Shown here piece by piece: positions 1 through 6,645 of a stretch of 13,130 nt of DNA. A program made the translations under genes and the position numbers. The notes beneath the pieces are model-generated. The model was not told the origin of the DNA. It searched no databases and was given only the letters and a program-made list of their open reading frames with translations. The number at the start of each line of letters is the position of its first letter. Positions within the stretch are counted from its first letter, which is position 1. The DNA is from an uncultured Eubacteriales bacterium (lineage in GTDB: Bacteria > Bacillota > Clostridia > Oscillospirales > Oscillospiraceae), in the NCBI GenBank assembly GCA_902475855.1, contig CABSBF010000048.1, positions 1-13,130 on the forward strand, given 5' to 3'.

Positions 1-521
1 GCGGCAAAATCGGCGATCTCATCGTCATTGACGCCGCCGAGCAGCACGCAGTTGAGCTTGATTTTCTCAAAGCCCGCACACTCGGCGCTTTCCAATCCGC
101 GCAGCACATCGGAAAGCGTCCCCGCGCGTGTGATAGCGCGGAAGCGCTCCTCTTTCAGCGTGTCGAGGCTGATGTTGAGGTGCGTGATGCCCGCTTCGCG
201 CAGTGCCGCTGCCTGCTCTGCAAGCAGACTGCCGTTCGTTGTGATGCACAGCTCTTCAACGCCCGGAATTTCCGAAAGCATCCGGCAAAAATCGACCGCG
301 CCGCGCCGCACGAGCGGCTCGCCGCCCGTAACGCGGATCTTCTTGACACCGCAGCGCACAGCCGCCGCGGCCATATCCCGCAGCTCCTCGAGCGAACAAA
401 TGTCTCCGTGCGCGCGCTTTTCCACGCCTTCTTCCGGCATACAGTAGCGGCAGCGGTAGTTGCAGCGGTCCGTGATGCTGATGCGCAGATATGTAATTTC
501 TCTTGCAAAGCTGTCCAGCAT
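1..521 (-). CDS. moaA: GTP 3',8-cyclase MoaA, N-terminal part (gene runs off the left edge)
   Basis: MoaA is a radical SAM enzyme that rearranges GTP to 3',8-cyclo-GTP, the first step of molybdenum cofactor (molybdopterin) synthesis in the cytoplasm. Seen: about 173 residues from an ATG at 521. A CxxxCxxC cluster motif (Cys20, Cys24, Cys27) follows the typical opening LRISITDRCNYRC. After it come MPEEG and the SAM-binding TGGEPL segment, then ITTNG and HLNISLDTL, all characteristic of MoaA. The C-terminal half with the second iron-sulfur cluster lies outside the window. The start is preceded by a GGGGGAA stretch as ribosome site and by a good promoter. The gene is transcribed separately from mogA, since a terminator and its own promoter lie between them. 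Confidence is high. Confidence 0.95.
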   Translation of the reverse strand, partial: MLDSFAREITYLRISITDRCNYRCRYCMPEEGVEKRAHGDICSLEELRDMAAAAVRCGVKKIRVTGGEPLVRRGAVDFCRMLSEIPGVEELCITTNGSLLAEQAAALREAGITHLNISLDTLKEERFRAITRAGTLSDVLRGLESAECAGFEKIKLNCVLLGGVNDDEIADFA

Positions 522-551
522 CGCGTTCCCCCGCTTTTTTGAAGTGGTTAT

Positions 552-580
552 ATTTTAGCAAAGATAACGCTTTGCCGCAA
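552..580 (-). promoter_or_regulatory. Sigma-70-type promoter of moaA
   Basis: On the minus strand a -35 TTGCGG (575-580) and a -10 TAAAAT (552-557) are separated by exactly 17 bp. The predicted start of transcription is near 545, about 24 nt before the moaA ATG. That leader is too short for a molybdenum-cofactor riboswitch. Confidence 0.5.
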
Positions 581-666
581 CATTTTTTGAAAGCCCGGCT
601 GACAGAATCTCAGCTCTTTTTGTCGATATTGGTTTTTTCCATGGATCATTCCGCCGCGCAGGATGC

Positions 667-699
667 AAAACCGCCCCGGCGCACAGCGCCGGGGCGGTT
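667..699 (-). terminator. Intrinsic terminator downstream of mogA
   Basis: A 10-bp GC stem (ccgccccggc at 671-680 with gccggggcgg at 688-697) has a 7-nt loop and is followed on the minus strand by a short T-run (complement of aaaa at 667-670). It lies just past the mogA stop and ends the radical SAM-mogA operon before moaA. Confidence 0.75.
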
Positions 700-715
700 C
701 ATTTTCTATTCTTGT

Positions 716-1195
716 TCAGTGGCCTTCGCCGGCGAGCATCCTGAGCCCGTGGCCCAGCGCGCCGAGGATGGCGGTGAGATTTTCACGCGCGCCCTTTTCA
801 GAGCCCGGCAGGTTGACGATCAGGCTGGCGCCGCGTGTACCCGCCGCCGCGCGCGAGAGCATGGCGTGCGGCGTGATGGGGAGGCTGTAATAGAGCATCG
901 CCTGCGCGATCGCGGGGATCTCGCGCTCGAGCACCGCGCGCGTTGCCTCGGGCGTCACATCGCGCGGGGAAAGGCCCGTGCCGCCGGTCGTGAGGATGAG
1001 GTCGATCCCCTCATCGTCCGCGCAGCGGATGAGCGCATCCGAGATGCGCTCCTGCTCGTCCGGCACAATGGCCGTATGTGCGATCTCATAGCCCGCCTCG
1101 CGCAGCATCGCGCACAGGGCAGGGCCGCTTTTGTCCTCGTACACGCCCGCAAATGCGCGGTCGCTGACGGTGATGACTGCCGCACGGTAGCTCAT
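716..1195 (-). CDS. mogA: Molybdopterin adenylyltransferase MogA/MoaB family
   Basis: This protein of 159 residues belongs to the MogA/MoaB fold, which adenylates molybdopterin before metal insertion. Seen: an N-terminal beta strand (AAVITVSDRA), the family signature LTTGGTGLSPRDVTPEAT (about residues 68-85, including the acidic residue in RDVTPE), and the C-terminal LPGSEKGARENL loop. The size is typical for a stand-alone MogA or MoaB. Choosing between MogA (adenylation) and MoaB needs a phylogeny; moaA nearby supports a cofactor role. The start has a strong GGAGGGG site 5 nt upstream. It is the second gene of an operon, 17 nt after the radical SAM gene, and is closed by the terminator at 667-699. 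Confidence 0.9.
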   Translation of the reverse strand: MSYRAAVITVSDRAFAGVYEDKSGPALCAMLREAGYEIAHTAIVPDEQERISDALIRCADDEGIDLILTTGGTGLSPRDVTPEATRAVLEREIPAIAQAMLYYSLPITPHAMLSRAAAGTRGASLIVNLPGSEKGARENLTAILGALGHGLRMLAGEGH

Positions 1196-1212
1196 GCTTG
1201 CCCCTCCGCTTC

Positions 1213-2100
1213 TCAGAAATCGACGCTGCCCTCCAAAACGCGCAGATCGTAAGGCTCAAAGGTGACAGCGCGGTACTTTTCCACATCGAGCTTCACGCCC
1301 GTCCAGTCGGAGTGGATGTCGCCGTTCTGCTTGATGAGGATATCGTAGAGGATATCATAGGTCACGCCTTTTTCGTCCGTCTCCACGATGGTAGAGTAGG
1401 GCAGGGTCTTGTGGTAGGTCATGTGCAGGCCCTTGTAGTCAAAGTGGTAGCCGTTGCGCATCCGGCAGCCGTCAAGTCCCTTGTAGGCAAAGCGTTTTTT
1501 GAGATCGGCGAGGATGCGGTCGCCCTCTTCCTGATAGAGGTTCTCGGGCGTGGTCTCAGTGTAGTCGTAGCGGAACTGCACGGGAATGTCGTACTTGCGC
1601 CAGCGATCGGCGTATTCCTCCAGCTCGTCGGCGGGATAGTCCATGTAGAGCACGCAGTTCACGCGCTTTTTCGTGGCGATCCTCGCCACGACCTCGTCGG
1701 GCGATTCCTCGACATATTTCGTCAGGTGGCGGGAGACATTGATGCAGGTGATCTTGTCGCGGTTGCGCTCGGTGAAGGCGATCATCTCCTCGGCGCTGCA
1801 GCCCGGCTGCACGGGGAAGGTCGTGTTGATATACACCTTATGCGTTGCCGGCACCGCGTCGAGCATCCGCTGCAAGTCGTCCAGCTCCGCAAACGGTTCG
1901 CCGCCGGTGAAGACAAAGTCGCAGTACGGGGTGATCTTGTCCATCACGGCAATGCTCTTGAGGATCGCTTCCACGCTGAAGCCCTCGGCATTGGCATATT
2001 CCTGCTTGTTTACGCAGAAGGGGCAGTGATTGTGGCAGTCATACGGCACAAAGACCGTGACCGTGGCGCCTCCTTCGCGCGTTTTATAGGGATGAGTCAT
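1213..2100 (-). CDS. Radical SAM protein of unknown substrate
   Basis: A 295-residue radical SAM protein. Seen: CxxxCxxC (Cys22, Cys26, Cys29) binding the 4Fe-4S cluster that cleaves S-adenosylmethionine, followed by FTGGEPF (residues 64-70), which contacts SAM. Later strands (VYINTTFP, INVSRH) fit the partial TIM barrel. No second cysteine cluster of SPASM or twitch type is obvious in the C-terminal third, so only one cluster is expected. It precedes mogA by 17 nt in one operon, which may link it to molybdoenzyme or cofactor biology, but that is inference; it is not MoaA. The start has only a weak, distant ribosome site (GGA about 9 nt upstream). Confidence 0.85.
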   Translation of the reverse strand: MTHPYKTREGGATVTVFVPYDCHNHCPFCVNKQEYANAEGFSVEAILKSIAVMDKITPYCDFVFTGGEPFAELDDLQRMLDAVPATHKVYINTTFPVQPGCSAEEMIAFTERNRDKITCINVSRHLTKYVEESPDEVVARIATKKRVNCVLYMDYPADELEEYADRWRKYDIPVQFRYDYTETTPENLYQEEGDRILADLKKRFAYKGLDGCRMRNGYHFDYKGLHMTYHKTLPYSTIVETDEKGVTYDILYDILIKQNGDIHSDWTGVKLDVEKYRAVTFEPYDLRVLEGSVDF

Positions 2101-2148
2101 TGATACTTGTCCGTCCTCTTAAAAGAATGATGAAAAAATGATAGAAGT

Positions 2149-2177
2149 ATTTTACTCTCAAAAGTAGCAAATTGCAA
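2149..2177 (-). promoter_or_regulatory. Promoter of the radical SAM-mogA operon
   Basis: On the minus strand a -35 TTGCAA (2172-2177) is 17 bp from a -10 TAAAAT (2149-2154). It lies between the DUF5662 stop and the radical SAM start, so the operon can be transcribed independently of the upstream gene. The predicted transcript start is near 2142. Confidence 0.5.
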
Positions 2178-2195
2178 GTCAAACGGGGGAAGTTG

Positions 2196-2744
2196 TCACT
2201 TTGTGTTCCGCTCCTGCGCAAGAAGCGCGCGCACATGGGCAAAGGCCGCCTCTTCCCCCTGCTCTTTGAGCACGAGCAGCATCTGCTCGATGAGCGCGCC
2301 GGTCTCCGGGTGGATGAGGATGTGCTTTTGCGAGCGGATGTAGTAATCGTAGGCCGAAGCGTCGGTATACGCCGCGCCCTGATAGACCTTGCAGGCGGCG
2401 ACGCGGTCGCAGAACATTTCGGCGACATAGCGGATGGGCATTTTGCACCCGCCCATGTAGACCTTGCCATCGGGGGCGATGCAGTAGTCGATCCAGTACT
2501 CAAAGTGGTGGCGGTTGCGTCCCTTGTGGTGGAGCCAGGCAAGGCTCACGCCGTTTTCGCGGCGCTCGGCGTCGTTCGGACTGCGGTCGCCCTGATAATA
2601 CTTGACGCCGCGCCAGAATTCCGAGGGGCTGTATTTGCTCAGGTCATGCGTTAACCCCTGATAGTACAGGCCGAGGCGAAAACAGTATTGCCGCACCAGA
2701 TGGCGATGATGCGTGATGGTCCTGAAATGCGCCAAGGCGCGCAT
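2196..2744 (-). CDS. DUF5662 family protein
   Basis: A 182-residue cytoplasmic protein that I recognise as the DUF5662 family, whose function is not established. Seen: the family blocks LTHDLSKYSPSEF (residues 31-43) and HHKGRNRHHFEYW (residues 72-84). Both are rich in His and Asp and could form a metal site, resembling HD-type hydrolase geometry, but that is only inference. The rest is helical (VAEMFCDRVAACKVYQG, then a C-terminal helix ending in ALLAQERNTK). There is no signal peptide or membrane segment. The start is preceded by GGGAGG with 7-nt spacing, and a consensus -10 TATAAT lies 70 bp upstream, so it is probably a single-gene unit. Confidence 0.85.
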   Translation of the reverse strand: MRALAHFRTITHHRHLVRQYCFRLGLYYQGLTHDLSKYSPSEFWRGVKYYQGDRSPNDAERRENGVSLAWLHHKGRNRHHFEYWIDYCIAPDGKVYMGGCKMPIRYVAEMFCDRVAACKVYQGAAYTDASAYDYYIRSQKHILIHPETGALIEQMLLVLKEQGEEAAFAHVRALLAQERNTK

Positions 2745-2772
2745 GGCTCTCCCTCCCCGTGCTCATGCAGAT

Positions 2773-2799
2773 GCGCCCGCCGCTTTGCAGCGCGGGCGC
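2773..2799 (-). other. Leader hairpin in the DUF5662 mRNA
   Basis: An 8-bp GC-only stem (gcgcccgc at 2773-2780 with gcgggcgc at 2792-2799) lies between the predicted transcript start (about 2807) and the ribosome site. It has no T-run, so it is an mRNA leader stem rather than a terminator. Confidence 0.4.
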
Positions 2800-2813
2800 G
2801 CATATATTAGTAG

Positions 2814-2841
2814 ATTATATCGCAATAATACAAAAAATCAA
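2814..2841 (-). promoter_or_regulatory. Promoter of the DUF5662 gene
   Basis: On the minus strand a perfect -10 TATAAT (2814-2819) is paired with a -35 TTGATT (2836-2841) at 16-bp spacing, in an AT-rich island within GC-rich surroundings. Confidence 0.6.
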
Positions 2842-2879
2842 TCATGTATTTTCAAGGAATTTCTGCGCATACTGCCTGC

Positions 2880-2949
2880 AAGGGCGGCATTTCCCCTGCC
2901 CTTTTGTCTCCTGCGCGCGGCGGGGCCGCCTGAGCCGTGCCGCGCGCAG
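2880..2949. other. Two hairpins in the gene-free stretch 2745-3077
   Basis: The 333-bp gap between the DUF5662 and tetR genes has no convincing ORF. It holds a short stem (2880-2885 with 2898-2903, followed by TTTT on the plus strand) and a perfect 11-bp stem ctgcgcgcggc / gccgcgcgcag (2911-2921 with 2939-2949). Two further strong hairpins follow and are listed separately. The cluster could be tetR 3' end processing structure or a small structured RNA. Confidence 0.4.
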
Positions 2950-2974
2950 CGAGCGTGCCCGTTCTTTCCTCCGT

Positions 2975-3012
2975 GCAGGCTGCCCATCGTTCGGGCAGCC
3001 TGCTGCTTTTTT
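2975..3012 (+). terminator. Plus-strand intrinsic terminator without an obvious gene
   Basis: A perfect 11-bp stem (gcaggctgccc at 2975-2985 with gggcagcctgc at 2993-3003) is followed on the plus strand by tgc and six T (3007-3012). On the minus strand no T-run follows, so polarity is plus. All flanking genes are on the minus strand, so it would terminate an unannotated plus-strand transcript or block antisense transcription. Confidence 0.6.
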
Positions 3013-3017
3013 ACGCA

Positions 3018-3049
3018 GCGGGAGCCGGGACGAATGTCCCGGCTCCCGC
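3018..3049. repeat. Perfect 14-bp inverted repeat downstream of tetR
   Basis: Arms gcgggagccgggac (3018-3031) and gtcccggctcccgc (3036-3049) are complementary over 14 bp with a 4-nt loop. It lies 29 nt past the tetR stop and probably protects or ends that mRNA, although no T-run follows on the minus strand. The GGAGCCGG core recurs in the hairpins at 10976-10997 and 12926-12948. Confidence 0.55.
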
Positions 3050-3077
3050 CGTATGTTGATCGATCTTTATGCCACCC

Positions 3078-3764
3078 TTACATACCCACGGCGTTCGGCG
3101 CGTCAAGGCCCGCCATGGCGGCCTCGTAGCCCGCGTCCACCTGCCGCACGGTCTCTTCGATGATCGTGCGCGCCGTCTCCGTCAGGTCGATGCGGGCGAC
3201 CTGGTCGATGACCGCCTCGTAGCGCTCCTTCGGCACGTCGAAGATCTTATAGCAGCAGGAGAGATAGTCGCGCAGCTTCTGCTCCATCGGATAATCCGCC
3301 GTGCAGGGCACGGCCATGAAGCTGCGCGTGATGCCGGCGGTTGCCAGCTCGCACACGAACCAGTTTTTCCTTTCCGCTCCGGGCAGAAACTCGCCGAAAA
3401 TGACCGCAAGCTTTTCCACCATTTCTTCATTGATGTAAGCTGCGGTGGCCGGCAGCGTATAGGCCGTGACGTACAGTTCGCGCAGCGCATCGGACAGCTC
3501 GATGATATGCATTTGCAGCGCCGTTTCCAATCCGTAGAGCATCAGCGGGTCGGTCACATCGCCCAGCAGGATCTCCGCCGTGCGGAACTGGCCGGAAAAC
3601 ATCCACTTGACCAGTTCGAGCAGGACCCCCTCCTTGTTGCCGTAATGGAAGAACGGCGAACCGTTCGATACGCCCACAAGGTCGGCGACCATCTTGCTCG
3701 ACGTGCCGCTGTAGCCTTTTTCCAGAAACACCTTGGCCGACGCGCTCAGGATCTTTCTCTTCAT
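3078..3764 (-). CDS. TetR/AcrR family transcriptional regulator
   Basis: A dimeric ligand-responsive DNA-binding protein of 228 residues. Seen: the N-terminal TetR helix-turn-helix MKRKILSASAKVFLEKGYSG followed by TSSKMVADLVGVSNGSPFFHYGNKEGVL, the classic pattern ending in the F/YHYFxNKExL-type helix. The ligand-binding C-terminal region is all-helical. An in-frame ATG at 3824 would add 20 residues. I prefer 3764 because AAAGGA lies 6 nt upstream of it and because the predicted transcript start (about 3821) almost coincides with the upstream ATG. The promoter resembles that of luxR, including a shared 24-bp dyad element. The ligand and targets are unknown; luxR is a likely partner. Confidence 0.9.
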   Translation of the reverse strand: MKRKILSASAKVFLEKGYSGTSSKMVADLVGVSNGSPFFHYGNKEGVLLELVKWMFSGQFRTAEILLGDVTDPLMLYGLETALQMHIIELSDALRELYVTAYTLPATAAYINEEMVEKLAVIFGEFLPGAERKNWFVCELATAGITRSFMAVPCTADYPMEQKLRDYLSCCYKIFDVPKERYEAVIDQVARIDLTETARTIIEETVRQVDAGYEAAMAGLDAPNAVGM

Positions 3765-3827
3765 TAAAATTCCTTTGGAATAAGGTCCTCTTTTCACGAT
3801 ATCCCTCCAAAACTTCGGTTGCATAAA

Positions 3828-3856
3828 ATCCTAACATGAAATGCCGCCGGCCGCAA
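3828..3856 (-). promoter_or_regulatory. Predicted weak promoter of tetR
   Basis: On the minus strand a -35 TTGCGG (3851-3856) is 17 bp from a -10 TAGGAT (3828-3833). Both boxes are poor, which suits activator dependence. The element at 3861-3884 ends 4 bp upstream of the -35, the same geometry as at luxR. Confidence 0.4.
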
Positions 3857-3860
3857 GCAT

Positions 3861-3884
3861 AAAATCATCCTGAAGTATGAGTTT
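3861..3884. promoter_or_regulatory. 24-bp dyad element, copy upstream of tetR
   Basis: An imperfect dyad whose outer halves are aaaatcat (3861-3868) and tatgagttt (3876-3884). It matches the perfect dyad at 6441-6464 at 18 of 24 positions, including aaatcat and aagtatga. It lies between the luxR terminator and the tetR -35 box. Candidate operator. Confidence 0.55.
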
Positions 3885-3914
3885 TTTCCATCTGCGGCTG
3901 GACGCGCTTCTTGT

Positions 3915-3949
3915 AAAAAGGCGGGCGGCCGTTTGGCCTCCCGCCTTTT
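3915..3949 (-). terminator. Terminator of the luxR-type gene (bidirectional)
   Basis: A 15-bp stem with one mismatch (3915-3930 with 3935-3949, loop gttt) is flanked by A-runs and T-runs on both sides. It lies 28 nt past the luxR stop and can work on either strand. Confidence 0.8.
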
Positions 3950-3977
3950 CGGTTTGTTTTCTCCCTCCCGTGCCGCG

Positions 3978-6383
3978 CTACTCCTCGCGCGGGATGAGAT
4001 GCAGCCGCCGCGCGGCTGTCTTTGCTTCGCTGCGGCGGTTCACACCGAGTTTTTCGAGGATATGGCTCACGTGCGTTTTCACCGTGGGAAGCTTGATGTT
4101 CAGAATACAGCCGATCTCGGCGTTGCTCTTGTCCGCGCACAGAAGGCGCAGGATCTGCATCTCCGCCGCCGTCAGCGGGCCCGAGGCAAGCGGCGGCTGT
4201 AAAAACAGCGGATAGAGCGACGCCTGCGCTCTCACGTCGGCGAGCAGCCGCCGATACCATTTCTTTTCTCCCTCCCAGGTAAACGCTTCAAGCAGCGGCA
4301 GGATCGCCGCGCCGTAGTCGCTGATCGTGCGGATGAATTGATATTCCGCCGCCTCGCCGAGCGCCGCCGTCAGTTCATCGGTCCATTTCTCATCCTTCAT
4401 GCGATAGCGCGCAATGGCACACATTGCATGAAGGTGGATGCTGTCGATATGCCGCGCGCAGGTGCTGTTGTAAGGTTTGAGTGGGGAAAGCGTCAGCAGC
4501 GCGGATTCCTGCCGGCCGCCGGCCAGCTCCACCATCGCCTGCGTGAGATATCGGTAGCGCTTCATCACGTTCAGATGCAGCGGGTCGCGCGGCGCCGATG
4601 TACGATACCACATCTCCGCACTGTCAAAGTCCCCCGTATGCAGGGCGATGCGGCAAAGCAGTGCGTCGATATTCGGCAAAAACCGTTCCTGCCCCTGCTC
4701 AAGATAGCGCTCGCGCAGTGACTGCACCGCGTGCCGCGCGTCAGCGGCCCGTCCCGCCGCAAGCTGGCTGCGCGCGAGCAGGCCCACCACGGCAAATTCG
4801 ATATCCGGGGTGCCGCTGCGGCGGATATCCGCCATTCTCGGAATGAGCGAAAGCATCCGGGGCGAGATATCCTCTCCCTTTTCAAACTTGCTCTCGGCAA
4901 GCGCACAGTCGGCAAGACCCAAACCATCACGCCCGAGCACCATTTCCAGCGGTCCCCGCATCGTGCGGTAGAGCAGGTCATCCTTCCTGCTCCAGTCCGA
5001 AAAATCCTTGCCGCCATTCATGATGCTCGGCAGCGTGCTTGTCACGGAAAAAGGCGGCAGCGCCACCTCTTTGTTGAGCATCAAACGGAAAACGGACGGG
5101 ATCGTATCGATCATTTCCACCGTGCTTCGCTGTGGCAGCGAGATGTCCAGCCAGGCGATCCTGCTGCGCGCCTGCTGCCCGGCTGCGTCCTTTTTGTCAC
5201 AGCGGGCCGCAAAGTCTTTCAGCTCCTGATACCAGCGCTCCGAACCCTCGTAGTCCATTTCCAGCGAGCAGAGCATACTCATTCCCTGCATCAGCGCGGG
5301 CGAGGACCTGATCTCGCTATCCGTAAGGCTTCTGTAATGCCTCTCCATCGCGTCATAGTATCCCATGCCGGGGTGCAGGTCGGCATTGCGGGTCAGCAGC
5401 TCTGATATTTTGGCGTGGTCACCGCTCTTCTGATAGCAGTCCAATGCGCGCGAATAGTCCTCTTTGAGTTCGTAGTAAATCCCGCCGCGGCCGAAGATCG
5501 CGCGCTGCTTTTCCGGCGTATATTCCCGCTCCAGTTCCCACAGGAGAAAATCGCGGAACTGCGGCCAAAAATGAAAACTGTTGATCCCATCGCAGCGCAG
5601 CATGGTCGTATTGCGCTGCAGCCAGTCGAGTTTTTCGCCCGCATGCGGCTCGCCGCTGACGATATGTGCCATTTCAATATCAAAGCCGTCGAACGGTGAG
5701 AGCGCAAGCAAAAACCGCCTCATCGGCAGGTCGAAGCGTCGGTATATCTCCGCGTCAAAGTACAGAAACACTTCGCGAAAGGCCTGCGTGGCGATCTCTG
5801 GGCTGAAATGTTTTCCGCCCGCCATGCACTGCACCGTAACGGCCACGCCCAGCGGATAGCCGATGGATTCCTTCAAAATGCCGCTCAGCTCACTGTCTGT
5901 CACCGTGACGCCGCTTTTGCGGAACAGCGTTCGGATATCCTCGCGGTCAAAGAGCATCTCTTCCAGCCCTATGACCGTCATCAGGCCCGTATACTGGAAT
6001 GCCATCAGCTCCCTTGGCGGCAAGCCGCGGGAGAGCAGCACAAAACGGCGCTTCGGCGCTTCACGGATGAGCGCACAAAGTGCCTGCCGTTCACTTTCCT
6101 CCTGCATGAGCTGAAGGTCATCGACAAGAAGAAAGTCCCACTTCTCCTCCACCGACGGGAGCGCAAATCCAGCTTCGCCCGCCGTCAGGCGGCAGGTAAG
6201 GCGGGAGCGGAGCAGCGCATCCGCCAGCGCGGTTTTGCCGAATCCGCAGGGTGCGCTGAAAAACAGCACGCGCCCCTGCTCCACAAACTGTTCAAATATC
6301 TCCGCGATCCTGGGTTTGACGACGATGATCTCCGACACGCATTTCCCCCCGTCCGATTTGAAAAGCCGACCGTTCGGTCTCAT
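3978..6383 (-). CDS. LuxR-family transcriptional activator of the MalT/LAL type with a STAND ATPase domain
   Basis: An 801-residue signal-transduction ATPase and DNA-binding activator, the usual size for large ATP-binding LuxR regulators. Seen in order: a Walker A loop SAPCGFGKTALA (about residues 43-54) and a Walker B strand WDFLLVDDL (82-90). A winged-helix region follows, then a long helical TPR-like sensor (about 300-720), and finally a LuxR helix-turn-helix at about 737-801 (LTAAEMQILRLL, NAEIGCILNI, VKTHVSHILEKLGV). In this family, ligand and ATP binding drive oligomerisation and activation; the inducer here is unknown. The ATG at 6383 has GAGGA at 6-nt spacing. A GTG 15 codons in (after GGGGGG) is an alternative start. 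It is probably autoregulated through the dyad at 6441-6464. It is the last host-like gene before the integrative element. Confidence 0.9.
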   Translation of the reverse strand: MRPNGRLFKSDGGKCVSEIIVVKPRIAEIFEQFVEQGRVLFFSAPCGFGKTALADALLRSRLTCRLTAGEAGFALPSVEEKWDFLLVDDLQLMQEESERQALCALIREAPKRRFVLLSRGLPPRELMAFQYTGLMTVIGLEEMLFDREDIRTLFRKSGVTVTDSELSGILKESIGYPLGVAVTVQCMAGGKHFSPEIATQAFREVFLYFDAEIYRRFDLPMRRFLLALSPFDGFDIEMAHIVSGEPHAGEKLDWLQRNTTMLRCDGINSFHFWPQFRDFLLWELEREYTPEKQRAIFGRGGIYYELKEDYSRALDCYQKSGDHAKISELLTRNADLHPGMGYYDAMERHYRSLTDSEIRSSPALMQGMSMLCSLEMDYEGSERWYQELKDFAARCDKKDAAGQQARSRIAWLDISLPQRSTVEMIDTIPSVFRLMLNKEVALPPFSVTSTLPSIMNGGKDFSDWSRKDDLLYRTMRGPLEMVLGRDGLGLADCALAESKFEKGEDISPRMLSLIPRMADIRRSGTPDIEFAVVGLLARSQLAAGRAADARHAVQSLRERYLEQGQERFLPNIDALLCRIALHTGDFDSAEMWYRTSAPRDPLHLNVMKRYRYLTQAMVELAGGRQESALLTLSPLKPYNSTCARHIDSIHLHAMCAIARYRMKDEKWTDELTAALGEAAEYQFIRTISDYGAAILPLLEAFTWEGEKKWYRRLLADVRAQASLYPLFLQPPLASGPLTAAEMQILRLLCADKSNAEIGCILNIKLPTVKTHVSHILEKLGVNRRSEAKTAARRLHLIPREE
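6368..6379. promoter_or_regulatory. Palindrome of TetR-operator type at the luxR start
   Basis: gaccgttcggtc has 4-bp perfect outer arms (gacc/ggtc) around gttc. It covers codons 2-5 of luxR and lies about 22-33 nt downstream of the predicted transcript start. The GACCGNNCGGTC form is typical of TetR-family operators, which makes the neighbouring TetR protein a candidate repressor. A chance occurrence cannot be excluded. Confidence 0.35.
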
Positions 6384-6407
6384 TTTCTATCCTCATATCT
6401 ACTCTAA

Positions 6408-6436
6408 TGTATAAAATTGTAACAGTTTGCGGGCAA
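6408..6436 (-). promoter_or_regulatory. Predicted promoter of the luxR-type gene
   Basis: On the minus strand a -35 TTGCCC (6431-6436) is 17 bp from a -10 TATACA (6408-6413), predicting a transcript start near 6401. The dyad at 6441-6464 begins 4 bp upstream of the -35. Confidence 0.45.
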
Positions 6437-6440
6437 ATTG

Positions 6441-6464
6441 TAAATCATACCAAAGTATGATTTA
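6441..6464. promoter_or_regulatory. 24-bp perfect dyad element, copy upstream of luxR
   Basis: Arms taaatcatac (6441-6450) and gtatgattta (6455-6464) are perfectly complementary over 10 bp with spacer caaa. Its centre is about 52 bp upstream of the predicted transcript start, an activator position. It recurs upstream of tetR. No T-run follows, so it is an operator candidate rather than a terminator. Confidence 0.65.
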
Positions 6465-6595
6465 CAGCAAAATAGCAGCGGTATCAAGCTGGACTTTTTG
6501 TCGATTTTCTCATTCTTTTATGCAAATGCCGGCTGTGCCTCCCGCAGCGCGGCCGGCAAGATGCATCCCCCCGATCCTCCTCCCGCGGCGTGCAG

Positions 6596-6621
6596 AAAAA
6601 AGCGCGGCCTGTTGGCCGCGC
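6596..6621 (-). terminator. Terminator of the serine recombinase gene
   Basis: Stem gcgcggcc (6602-6609) / ggccgcgc (6614-6621) with loop tgtt is followed on the minus strand by six T (complement of 6596-6601). It lies 24 nt past the recombinase stop and shields luxR from read-through. Confidence 0.8.
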
Positions 6622-6645
6622 CCTTTCTATGCCGGGAAGGAGTCC

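Noticed and set aside
1198..2103. 301-residue plus-strand ORF
   Set aside because: It is antisense to the radical SAM gene, which has clear motifs and an operon context; the plus frame is open because of GC-rich codon bias.
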